A DNA stretch of 8,167 nt from Methanobacteriota archaeon (GTDB taxonomy: Archaea; Thermoplasmatota; Poseidoniia; Poseidoniales; Poseidoniaceae). The notes under the pieces were generated by a model. That model worked only from the letters and a program-made list of their open reading frames with translations. It did no database searches and was not told the DNA's origin. Shown here piece by piece: positions 1 through 5,717 of the stretch (the first letter of the stretch is position 1; the number at the start of each line of letters is the position of its first letter). The translations under genes and the position numbers were made by a program. The stretch spans positions 1-8,167 of the forward strand of contig PBTA01000018.1 of NCBI GenBank assembly GCA_002726395.1, in the 5' to 3' direction.

Positions 1-1044
1 AACCCACATATTCTTCAAAACATCAGTCGTTTTGGCCATGACGTCATCACATAATGCTGAAGCATGGGAGAGAGTAAATCTTTCACTAGATGAATTAGCC
101 AAATCTCTTTCGTGCCATAGAAGGGCATTTTCGTAAGTTGGTATAATCATAGAACGAACTATTCTTGCAAGTCCGCTAGCATTTTCAGATTTTATGGGGT
201 TTTTCTTGTGCGCCATTGTTGATGAACCAACTTGTTTCTCAACGTCAAATCCTTCACCAGCCTCAGCAATTTCAGAGCGCTGCAAGTTACGCACTTCTTG
301 TAATATCTTTTCACATGTGGTTGCGACATTGGCTAACCATGAGATATATTCTACATATCTATCTCGACCAACAACTTGTGTGGTTGCCAGTGGTACTCCA
401 AGCCCTAAATGGGTCAAAATCAATTCCTGTAACTTTCTAGCATGCACACCTTGTGCTGCACCGGTTCCAACAGCCCCTAGAAATTTACCAACAGCAATCC
501 TCGGGCTTCTTTCATCAAGTCTAATCAATTGTCTTCTTAATTCATCTAGCCATACTGCAGCTTTTAGTCCGAAAGTAATGGGGACGGCGGCTTGACCATG
601 GGTTCTACCTAGCATTACAGTGTCCCTTTCTCGCTCTGCTACTTCAGCACAAATATTGATGAGTCCACATATTCTTGCCCGTAACATAACCATACTGTCT
701 CTCAACTGTAGTCCCACAGCAGTATCGACGATATCATTAGAAGTGGCTCCTAAATGGATACACCAACCAGCATCTCCGGCCGCTTCTGCCATTGCTTTTG
801 TTAATGCCATTATGTCGTGTCTAGTTTCTGCTTCGATTTCTGATACCCGTTCTTTAGTAACCGATGTTGGATTAGAAATTGCTGCAACAGCCTCATAGTC
901 TTCTTTAGAGACTCTGCCGAGTTGCATGTGAGCCCAAATTAGAGCCCTCTCAACTTCTAATTGTCTTTCATGTCTTCCAAGTTCAGACCATATATGTTTG
1001 AACTCTTGCGACCCGTATCGGTAATCTAGTGGACAGAATGCCAT
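1..1044 (-). CDS. purB: Adenylosuccinate lyase (partial, C-terminus cut by window edge)
   Basis: The enzyme removes fumarate from SAICAR to give AICAR and from adenylosuccinate to give AMP, so it acts twice in purine synthesis, in the cytoplasm. The minus strand gives 348 uninterrupted codons from an ATG at 1044 to the left edge. It begins MAFCPLDYRYGS, the usual PurB opening. Fumarase/aspartase-superfamily landmarks are present: RHDIM near residues 75-79 (family catalytic His region), TSNDIVDTA at 101-109, GRTHGQ at 146-151 (second catalytic His, H149), and the signature loop GSSTMAHKKNP at 283-293, with the catalytic serine at 284/285. Family members are about 430-470 residues, so roughly 100 residues lie outside the window. 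The start is chosen because the protein aligns from its first residue; another ATG at 1057 is out of frame. No Shine-Dalgarno precedes it, but a BRE/TATA-like box lies about 27 nt upstream. Identification is firm. Confidence 0.96.
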   Translation of the reverse strand, partial: MAFCPLDYRYGSQEFKHIWSELGRHERQLEVERALIWAHMQLGRVSKEDYEAVAAISNPTSVTKERVSEIEAETRHDIMALTKAMAEAAGDAGWCIHLGATSNDIVDTAVGLQLRDSMVMLRARICGLINICAEVAERERDTVMLGRTHGQAAVPITFGLKAAVWLDELRRQLIRLDERSPRIAVGKFLGAVGTGAAQGVHARKLQELILTHLGLGVPLATTQVVGRDRYVEYISWLANVATTCEKILQEVRNLQRSEIAEAGEGFDVEKQVGSSTMAHKKNPIKSENASGLARIVRSMIIPTYENALLWHERDLANSSSERFTLSHASALCDDVMAKTTDVLKNMWV

Positions 1045-1068
1045 GGTGAGGGGTCATGGACAACATCC

Positions 1069-1080
1069 TATAACATTTCG
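1069..1080 (-). promoter_or_regulatory. Candidate BRE/TATA promoter of purB
   Basis: On the minus strand the sequence reads CGAAATGTTATA. CGAAA (1076-1080) matches the archaeal purine-rich BRE, and TTATA (1069-1073) is TATA-like. The TATA core is centred about 27 nt before the purB ATG, the usual TATA-to-start-site distance in archaea. Transcription would therefore begin at or next to the ATG, which fits a leaderless mRNA and the absence of a Shine-Dalgarno. Inferred from spacing and composition only. Confidence 0.45.
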
Positions 1081-1154
1081 ATTAGATTTGGTGGTTATTT
1101 ACTTCGAAAATAGTAAAACACCGCTCAAAAGTTATCATATTACAGTAACCTGCC

Positions 1155-1163
1155 AAAATATTG
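1155..1163 (+). promoter_or_regulatory. Candidate TATA box for the membrane protein gene at 1191
   Basis: The AT-rich block AAAATATTG is centred about 32 nt upstream of the ATG at 1191, implying a leader of only about 5 nt. There is no clear BRE. The 30 nt before the ATG contain no Shine-Dalgarno-like sequence, which fits a near-leaderless transcript. Weak evidence, based on position and composition. Confidence 0.28.
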
Positions 1164-1190
1164 AAACCCTTGTTAACAAATTAAGAGTTA

Positions 1191-1643
1191 ATGTCCGATA
1201 AGTCTGTCAATGTGGAGAGTAGAACATCCTCCCAAGATAAGCGATGGACAATAATGGCTGCATTGTTAGGTACAAATACAGCAGTGATGTTGTTTCAAGG
1301 CATAGAACAGGAATCTAATCCCAAATTTATCAGAGAAATCGCCTTAGCAATAATAGCGGCAACATTGCCATTTCAAGGTATATACTTCCTTATTTACACA
1401 TTTTTAATGGAAAATTCCGGTAAGCTTAGCGAAGAGATGAAAGATCGTTTGAATAGGGCCTCAGCGGTCTGTCAACTAGTTGCTTATCTATCACTGGTTG
1501 GTGTCTGTATGATGTGGTATAACATATCTAATTACGTCGGGGTATTTTTCATAATATCTTCATTGTTAGCAATCATATTTATCAGAATTGCCATGAATCC
1601 GGCTAGCATTGAGGCAGCGAAAAAAGTAGACTCAACTAAGTAA
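1191..1643 (+). CDS. Small four-helix integral membrane protein, unknown function
   Basis: This 150-residue protein is not one I recognise. Four hydrophobic segments are visible: about 19-37, 50-73, 91-110 and 115-134. A hydrophilic N-terminus of some 18 residues precedes them. A charged loop at about 74-90 (EEMKDRLNR) separates helices 2 and 3, and a short Lys-rich tail ends the protein. The even helix number and charged ends suggest both termini lie in the cytoplasm. No catalytic motif, cysteine pair or signal peptide stands out. It starts at the first ATG of the frame, with no Shine-Dalgarno. Its stop overlaps the convergent gene by 12 bp. It could be a small transporter subunit or a lineage-specific membrane protein; nothing in the sequence decides. 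Confidence 0.8.
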   Translation: MSDKSVNVESRTSSQDKRWTIMAALLGTNTAVMLFQGIEQESNPKFIREIALAIIAATLPFQGIYFLIYTFLMENSGKLSEEMKDRLNRASAVCQLVAYLSLVGVCMMWYNISNYVGVFFIISSLLAIIFIRIAMNPASIEAAKKVDSTK

Positions 1644-1874
1644 TTTTAGACCCAATCCAGTAACTGTTGCTACGATGAGTAATAATATCATCATAGATAC
1701 CGGGCCATATTGGTTCTTATCATCCATGGCGGTTCCTAGAAAACCATCGCGTGATATAGCATGCTTCAAACTTTCAGCTTCAGCATATTCTCCCTGGGGC
1801 TTACGTGGGATTCTCTCTCCCTTTTTTACCACGTAACTGGTTTCATTACTGGCCGCTTTCTCGGACTCGGGCAT
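1632..1874 (-). CDS. Small C-tail-anchored membrane protein (possible Sec61-beta/SecG-like)
   Basis: This 80-residue protein has a polar N-terminal half rich in Lys, Glu and Ser with no apparent structure. A segment with two glycines and two acidic residues follows (GFLGTAMDD, 44-52), then GPVS (57-60), and then one hydrophobic helix, about 60-79, ending at the C-terminus. A disordered N-terminus, a short linker and a single terminal helix preceded by a Gly-Pro turn is the layout of archaeal Sec61-beta, the small subunit of the SecYEG-type translocon. The match is of layout rather than of a clear sequence signature, and at 80 residues it is longer than the usual 50-60. It may instead be an unrelated tail-anchored protein. 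The 3' end overlaps the convergent membrane gene by 12 bp. A TATA-like AATACTATT lies about 28 nt before the ATG and there is no Shine-Dalgarno. Confidence 0.7.
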   Translation of the reverse strand: MPESEKAASNETSYVVKKGERIPRKPQGEYAEAESLKHAISRDGFLGTAMDDKNQYGPVSMMILLLIVATVTGLGLKLLS

Positions 1875-1958
1875 GTTTGATGGTCTAGGTGGTAGGTCAA
1901 TAGTATTTGCATCATTTAGCCAAAATAGTCATTCACTTTAGCCGTCACACCTGCAAAC
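1875..1958. promoter_or_regulatory. Short divergent intergenic region
   Basis: This 84-bp gap separates two divergent genes and should contain both promoters. On the minus strand a TATA-like AATACTATT (1898-1906) is centred about 28 nt before the ATG at 1874. For the plus-strand gene at 1959 only weak AT-rich candidates exist (AAAATAG at 1922-1928). Neither start has a Shine-Dalgarno. The heptamer TTTAGCC occurs twice about 24 nt apart; its significance is unknown. Confidence 0.35.
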
Positions 1959-2552
1959 ATGCGATGGAATACTAGTAAGTCTACTAATCGAATTCATTTA
2001 GCAATTGAGGGTAGTTGTGGGGGGACAACTGTTGGTTTACAAATGGCAGCTAACCACATAAGTGAGGGGAGTCGAGTACTTTGGGTTGGTCTAGATATGC
2101 CAAATCCAATAAGGTTCCAACAGTTATTTGCTCATATATCACCAGTTGCATCCTCAAAATTCCATGCAATGATGATGTCTGGAACCTTGGATAAAGCAGT
2201 TGACGCACTCATTTCCGCGGCAAAGAATTTACCTTCTGTCTCGCTAATAATTTTAGATGACTGGTGCGACAACAGCGGTAAAATTTCTAAAAAACATTTG
2301 AGTGAAATTCAACGGTGTTCTGATAATATTAGTAAAGATATCAAGATAATTCTAATCAGCAAAGGGACAGTTGATGCTAGCGGAAAGAAAACTGGTGCGA
2401 TATTTGCCCGTAGTGAAAATTACTTTCGAGAACATGGTTTTGAAATTTGGACATTGTCCAAAAGCAAAGATGGGCACTACAGAGAGTTATTAATTAGTGA
2501 AGTAGTGACTAAATTGAAGATTGTAGACGAAGGAATGGAATTAGTTTCTTAA
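1959..2552 (+). CDS. RecA/RadB-like protein with degenerate Walker A, probably non-ATPase
   Basis: This 197-residue protein resembles the core of archaeal RadB/RecA-superfamily ATPases but is altered. The P-loop position, about residues 17-24, reads EGSCGGTT. Aligned with the RadB-type GPPGSGKT, the invariant lysine is Thr23. The following helix and strand keep the family pattern: LQMAANHISEGSRVLWVGLD at 27-46, then an IRFQQLF segment like RadB's 'ERFRQI'. A Walker B-like strand LIILDDW (96-102) retains two aspartates. The later part has a strand KIILISKGT (109-116 onward) and a C-terminal beta-rich stretch. The long N-terminal region seen in full RadA is absent, as in RadB. Loss of the lysine predicts weak or no ATP hydrolysis, so an accessory or regulatory role in recombination, or a repurposed fold, is plausible. 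It stands alone in the plus direction; its stop shares a TTAA with the convergent gene. Family assignment is inference from pattern. Confidence 0.6.
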   Translation: MRWNTSKSTNRIHLAIEGSCGGTTVGLQMAANHISEGSRVLWVGLDMPNPIRFQQLFAHISPVASSKFHAMMMSGTLDKAVDALISAAKNLPSVSLIILDDWCDNSGKISKKHLSEIQRCSDNISKDIKIILISKGTVDASGKKTGAIFARSENYFREHGFEIWTLSKSKDGHYRELLISEVVTKLKIVDEGMELVS

Positions 2553-2794
2553 TCATCTATTTCGCCTAATAATTCAGCCATTTCTTCTAGAGCATCATCA
2601 TCGGGCTCTTCAAATGCGGCAGGGTCCTTAGCCCCACCACCCATTTGATCCGAACCCGCCACTTTTGGGGCATTATCCTCAACAGAAGACTTACGGTTAT
2701 GTTTTGCCTGATTTATTATGAAGTATATCATAACGAAAAATGAAATAATGAAAATAATGTATGCTATACTCTTGGTAGTTGATTCATCAACCAT
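2549..2794 (-). CDS. Small N-anchored membrane protein with acidic C-terminal tail, unknown function
   Basis: This 81-residue protein has one strongly hydrophobic helix at about 9-28, rich in Ile and Phe, followed by a basic stop-transfer stretch (KHNRK, 31-35). The remainder is a soluble tail containing a glycine cluster (MGGG) and an acidic end rich in Asp and Glu (about 61-81). By the positive-inside rule the tail should be cytoplasmic. I do not recognise the family. It lies 56 bp downstream of tiaS in the same direction and could be the last gene of the phosphatase-tiaS transcript, or have its own promoter. The two stop codons here (TAA on each strand) overlap within the palindrome TTAA at 2549-2552. 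No Shine-Dalgarno precedes the ATG. Confidence 0.75.
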   Translation of the reverse strand: MVDESTTKSIAYIIFIISFFVMIYFIINQAKHNRKSSVEDNAPKVAGSDQMGGGAKDPAAFEEPDDDALEEMAELLGEIDD

Positions 2795-2801
2795 GTTGTA
2801 A

Positions 2802-2836
2802 CCAAGGGGGTTTGATTATTGTACCTTCCCCTTAGG
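2802..2836. other. Imperfect inverted repeat (hairpin) between tiaS and the 81-residue gene
   Basis: CCAAGGGG (2802-2809) and CCCCTTAGG (2828-2836) can pair with one bulged A, leaving an 18-nt AT-rich loop. On the minus strand the hairpin falls after the tiaS stop and just before the ATG at 2794. It could therefore attenuate transcription, mark an RNA-processing site, or shape the leader of the small gene. No long U-tract follows it, so it does not look like a classic terminator. Confidence 0.3.
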
Positions 2837-2850
2837 ATAAGTTGTTATTT

Positions 2851-4044
2851 TTAGTTCCAATCTAATGGTTTTGATAAATGCCTTCTGGCATCAATAGGCG
2901 GTTGAAGCCAGTCTTTCGAAGGAGGTATTCTTTCAATCTCAAGCCATAAAGTTTGAGAGATTCTTCGGCATTTAGGACATCTTACAGGTTGATTTTTGCC
3001 CATCGATTTCATAGTTACTTGACAGTCGTGACACAGTGGGCGTTTACGTTTAGGTGTGGCAATTAATACTCTTATTTTTTCTAAATGAATAGAACCATCG
3101 GGACTTTTCAAGCCATTAAATTCAATCTTGTCGCCTTTTTCCAGCCATTGCGATAAATGTTTAATTTTGCCAGATTCAGCAAATGCCAATAACTTGCCAT
3201 TATTATTTGTTTCAATAACAACAGTACCTCTCTTCAAAATACTAGTTTTGGTTACGACATCGGTTTTATCATCTGATAGATGGTCATCTGTTGCTTGATT
3301 AGTCCGAAATACGATGTGTCCTTCTGCTTGTTCAGTATTTGCCGCATCAAGTAGTAATTGACAATTTTTTTCTGCAGCTGCCATTGTTTTGGCTCTTATT
3401 CCAAATAATACCGGGCAATTACCCCTCGGAGCAATTAAAATATTATTTGACCTAATATCTCTAGACATGAAAGTCTCAGGGTCATTATCAACTACTGCTA
3501 ATGCAGACATGTCAATCTTTCGCTTTTTACGACCAGTAATCGATTCGCTTGTGCGCCATGATATTGCTTCAAATGTATGATTGAGACCTGGCCAAATAAC
3601 GGCAGCGGAAGCTCCAATTACACCATGTCCACCCCAAGAGAAATCTGCTTTAGGGACCTCCTGTTTGTTGACTTCTTTAGTCACAGCAGACCAGTAAAAA
3701 TCATCTTTTGGCTGTCTGTTAAACCACACCATTCCAGGGTCAGTAGGGTACTGTTTTCTTTGATAGTCTTTGGAAGTCGATATATTGTCCTTGAGTGGCA
3801 GTATTTTTTTATTCCACCAATCTTCTAGAAATTGTATCAATTCTTCTTCATTGTCATCTGTGATGATTTCAATTGCAACAGCGGCATTCCCGCGTGTTCT
3901 TTGTGCAGCATATGGCCACAATCTAACTAATCTTGGGTTTTGGTAGGTAAATTGTGGTGGTAAATTACTAATCAATTGGTACAGTGTGTGTGTTGTACAA
4001 CCTCCATTAATATGATCTGTATCATCAATTCCCAGCCAGCCCAT
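2851..4044 (-). CDS. tiaS: tRNA(Ile2) 2-agmatinylcytidine synthetase
   Basis: TiaS uses ATP and agmatine to convert C34 of the CAU-anticodon tRNA-Ile2 to agmatidine, so that the tRNA reads AUA as isoleucine. It is the archaeal replacement for bacterial TilS. The 397-residue length is close to the family norm. Visible parts in order: the N-terminal kinase-like/ferredoxin-like domain opening with GIDDTD (5-10) and CTTHTLY (16-22); RGNAA (51-55); GVIGASAAV (141-149), a typical TiaS glycine-rich motif; the PRGNCPVLFGIRAKT segment (206-220) before an OB-fold region (about 265-330); and a C-terminal zinc ribbon with CHDC (338-341) and CPKC (356-359). The ATG is supported by the immediate GIDDTD motif and by a strong Shine-Dalgarno upstream. 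It follows the HAD phosphatase gene after 4 bp and is probably co-transcribed with it. All expected motifs are present. Confidence 0.95.
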   Translation of the reverse strand: MGWLGIDDTDHINGGCTTHTLYQLISNLPPQFTYQNPRLVRLWPYAAQRTRGNAAVAIEIITDDNEEELIQFLEDWWNKKILPLKDNISTSKDYQRKQYPTDPGMVWFNRQPKDDFYWSAVTKEVNKQEVPKADFSWGGHGVIGASAAVIWPGLNHTFEAISWRTSESITGRKKRKIDMSALAVVDNDPETFMSRDIRSNNILIAPRGNCPVLFGIRAKTMAAAEKNCQLLLDAANTEQAEGHIVFRTNQATDDHLSDDKTDVVTKTSILKRGTVVIETNNNGKLLAFAESGKIKHLSQWLEKGDKIEFNGLKSPDGSIHLEKIRVLIATPKRKRPLCHDCQVTMKSMGKNQPVRCPKCRRISQTLWLEIERIPPSKDWLQPPIDARRHLSKPLDWN

Positions 4045-4048
4045 ATTC

Positions 4049-4055
4049 TCACCTC
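4049..4055 (-). promoter_or_regulatory. Strong Shine-Dalgarno of tiaS, overlapping the upstream stop codon
   Basis: On the minus strand GAGGTGA lies 4 nt before the tiaS ATG and matches seven bases of the archaeal consensus GGAGGTGATC. It is built from the last codons of the upstream phosphatase gene (GTG AGG TGA), including its stop. It is the only convincing Shine-Dalgarno in the window. It fixes the tiaS start and suggests translational coupling of the two genes. Confidence 0.85.
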
Positions 4056-4720
4056 ACTGGTTGGAAAAAATCTCCGTTGTCCTGTGGGTCTAGCAATCTT
4101 TCTTTTACTTCGATAATTCCAATATCTGCTCTAACCTTGAATAGTCTGGCGCCAAAACCCCAACCTGCACCTAAGTCACTATTCCTGTCCCCGACTATCA
4201 GGTCTAGTTCATGCACAGGAGTTGGTTTATCCTTCCACCAATTGATTGTTGTTGCTTCAATTGGAATTGCAACATTTTTGTTCAATTGTAAAGGTAATGA
4301 CATATCACCTCGCAGTATTTTATCACCCAAATACAACATACCCGGCATTGGTTTGCGGCATGAGCATCGATCAAATTGTCGATGTGGACAGGTTATAATT
4401 AAATCAATAAATGCATCACTGTTGGTTTTTAGCATAATCCTAGATAACTCATTATGAATTTCATGAAGTTTTTCTTCATCCCATAAATTTCTAAATATTG
4501 CCGATTGATTGGTGACTATACATATCATGAATCCTAACCTTTTGAGGTTGGCAATAGTTTCTGCTGCTCCATTTAGAAGTATTAATTCATCTGGGTTGTT
4601 GATATAATTTGGACTACCAATATTGAGCACTCCATCTCTGTCGACAAAAGCAATCGCACCATTTGGCTTTACACCTTCAGGCCATTTGGTCGCATAAACC
4701 TCAACAACCGCCCCCAACAT
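4049..4720 (-). CDS. HAD-superfamily phosphatase of the HisB-N/GmhB type
   Basis: A predicted cytoplasmic phosphomonoesterase; relatives dephosphorylate histidinol phosphate (HisB N-terminal domain) or heptose bisphosphate (GmhB). Motif I is DRDGVLN, with nucleophile D27 and acid/base D29. Motif II is the VTNQS region (T70). Motif III is CRKP (R122, K123), and motif IV is VGDRNSD (D178, D182). Between II and III, CPHRQFDRCSC has C111, H113, C119 and C121, the HisB-N/GmhB zinc-binding pattern, with the spacing of HisB-N. Two things are unusual. There are about 20 extra residues before motif I, and about 25-28 extra residues between motifs III and IV (roughly 138-168, containing NWWKDKPTP) where relatives have a short linker. 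At 223 residues it is longer than the usual 180-190. The substrate cannot be told: no his or heptose genes are nearby, and it is instead coupled to tiaS. A TATA-like AAAATAAC (4747-4754) lies about 30 nt upstream. Confidence 0.88.
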   Translation of the reverse strand: MLGAVVEVYATKWPEGVKPNGAIAFVDRDGVLNIGSPNYINNPDELILLNGAAETIANLKRLGFMICIVTNQSAIFRNLWDEEKLHEIHNELSRIMLKTNSDAFIDLIITCPHRQFDRCSCRKPMPGMLYLGDKILRGDMSLPLQLNKNVAIPIEATTINWWKDKPTPVHELDLIVGDRNSDLGAGWGFGARLFKVRADIGIIEVKERLLDPQDNGDFFQPVR

Positions 4721-4799
4721 GTTTAGCCCTAGGCAATTATGTTGATGTTATTTTGCATTCAATGCAAGTTTTCAAATCGACTGAGTTATTGGGCGAAGC
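4721..4799. promoter_or_regulatory. Shared divergent control region of the phosphatase-tiaS operon and artA
   Basis: This 79-bp gap lies between two divergently read start codons and must hold both promoters. A TATA-like AAAATAAC for the phosphatase lies on the minus strand at 4747-4754. For artA no good TATA is seen where one would expect it (around 4773, TTTTCAAATCG). Neither start has a convincing Shine-Dalgarno, so both transcripts may be leaderless or nearly so. The gap contains a perfect palindrome at its exact centre, listed separately. Confidence 0.5.
4753..4767. promoter_or_regulatory. Perfect 15-bp palindrome, candidate operator
   Basis: TTGCATTCAATGCAA is an uninterrupted dyad: 7-bp arms around a single central C at 4760. 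Exactly 32 bases separate each edge from the flanking start codons at 4720 and 4800. It touches the TATA-like box of the phosphatase and lies next to the expected promoter zone of artA. A dimeric regulator bound here could control both directions. No regulator gene is in the window, so the binding protein is unknown. Confidence 0.5.
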
Positions 4800-5717
4800 A
4801 TGGAGGCTCAATCAATAGTAGCAGTGATTGGAGCAATCGGCTTGATATCGCTGGCACTTTCGTGGCATCTTCGAGGTGGTAATTCTGTAAGATTGGCCCA
4901 ATTAGGCTGGATATTTGTTGGAATCTATTTTTTCTCTGGTGCCTGGAAATATCAAGCAAAAGGCGATATAATTCTAACCATGATGAGTTTGGTTGCTTTG
5001 CCTATGACCGTTGGACTGGCATATTGGGAATCTAATACAACCGATAAAAGGTCTAGAAGCGCACTGAATTGGGCAAGGGGTGCAATGGCTTATGCTGGTG
5101 GACCATATTTGTTAATTTCGCATGTTCCCTGGCTTAATGTCCTAGCAATTTGGTTTGTTGCATCCCAAGTTGCGTTATTCTACCGATTGTCTGGAACAGG
5201 TGATATAGAACTTGGTGAAACTTGGGTTGAAACTACCTCTGGAAAGGTTACTTGGGATGAGTGGGATGGAAATCGATGGTTTAGTGCTGATACGATTGGT
5301 GAGTTTCCATTTCAAACCGAACTTGTCATGGCAGATGGTTCATTTATTGGAATAAATTTCGTTCTAGCCTGTACAGCTCTACAATCAATGGTGATATTCA
5401 TTGGCGCAATCTCAGTTTTGGACCTTGGATGGAAACGTCGAGTTCGTGCAATCATGTTTACCATTCCTGTAATTCATATTTTGAATGTGTTTAGAAATGT
5501 TGGTCTCATTTGGATGCATCAAACCTACACCACTTGGTCTTTTTACGGAATGAACGTATTTGAGTTCGGTCATAACTATGCATCAAGATTCGTATCACTT
5601 TTTGCCATGTTTTTCATGGCCTTAATCATGTTTGAAATCTTACCAGAGCTCCATCGGCATATCGTAAGGCTTCTCAAACCACTTGGTATAATGCAACCGG
5701 ATAAGAAAAAAGTCTAA
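4800..5717 (+). CDS. artA: Archaeosortase A family transpeptidase (exosortase superfamily)
   Basis: A polytopic membrane protein predicted to cut PGF-CTERM-type C-terminal sorting signals outside the membrane and help attach the protein to lipid. Of its 305 residues, the N-terminal two-fifths holds several hydrophobic segments (about 5-21, 34-48, 57-76, 93-128). A polar loop with several Trp (about 130-180) follows, then the catalytic core with segments near 183-205, 216-240 and 263-281. The active-site cysteine is C191 in ACTALQSMVIFIGAI. The conserved arginine is R232 in ILNVFRNVGLI. Their 41-residue separation equals that recalled for Haloferax volcanii ArtA (C173/R214). The third catalytic residue is either H258 in FEFGHNY or R263 in ASRF; the exosortase family usually has His. 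The C-terminus ends in basic residues (KKK). It is divergent from the phosphatase operon and its stop overlaps that of the giant surface protein by 4 bp. No PGF-CTERM substrate is visible in the window. Confidence 0.88.
   Translation: MEAQSIVAVIGAIGLISLALSWHLRGGNSVRLAQLGWIFVGIYFFSGAWKYQAKGDIILTMMSLVALPMTVGLAYWESNTTDKRSRSALNWARGAMAYAGGPYLLISHVPWLNVLAIWFVASQVALFYRLSGTGDIELGETWVETTSGKVTWDEWDGNRWFSADTIGEFPFQTELVMADGSFIGINFVLACTALQSMVIFIGAISVLDLGWKRRVRAIMFTIPVIHILNVFRNVGLIWMHQTYTTWSFYGMNVFEFGHNYASRFVSLFAMFFMALIMFEILPELHRHIVRLLKPLGIMQPDKKKV

Larger units (their letters stand above)
1045..1190. promoter_or_regulatory. Divergent intergenic region between purB and the four-helix membrane protein gene
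   Basis: This 146-bp gap is the largest non-coding stretch in the window and must carry promoters for both flanking genes. It contains a BRE/TATA-like box for purB and an AT-rich TATA-like box for the plus-strand gene, listed separately. Between them is a short perfect inverted repeat, TTTACT (1098-1103) and AGTAAA (1112-1117), with an 8-nt spacer containing TTCGAA. That repeat could be an operator but is short enough to arise by chance in AT-rich DNA. No open reading frame or RNA gene was recognised here. Confidence 0.5.

Noticed and set aside
194..898. Plus-strand open frames opposite purB
   Set aside because: They lie antisense to a clear adenylosuccinate lyase with all catalytic motifs, and their translations have no recognisable domain.
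1098..1117. TTTACT/AGTAAA inverted repeat as a firm operator
   Set aside because: Six-base arms in AT-rich DNA occur often by chance; it is mentioned only within the intergenic entry.
3389..4457. Plus-strand open frames opposite tiaS and the phosphatase
   Set aside because: They are antisense to two genes with complete family motifs and are explained as shadows.
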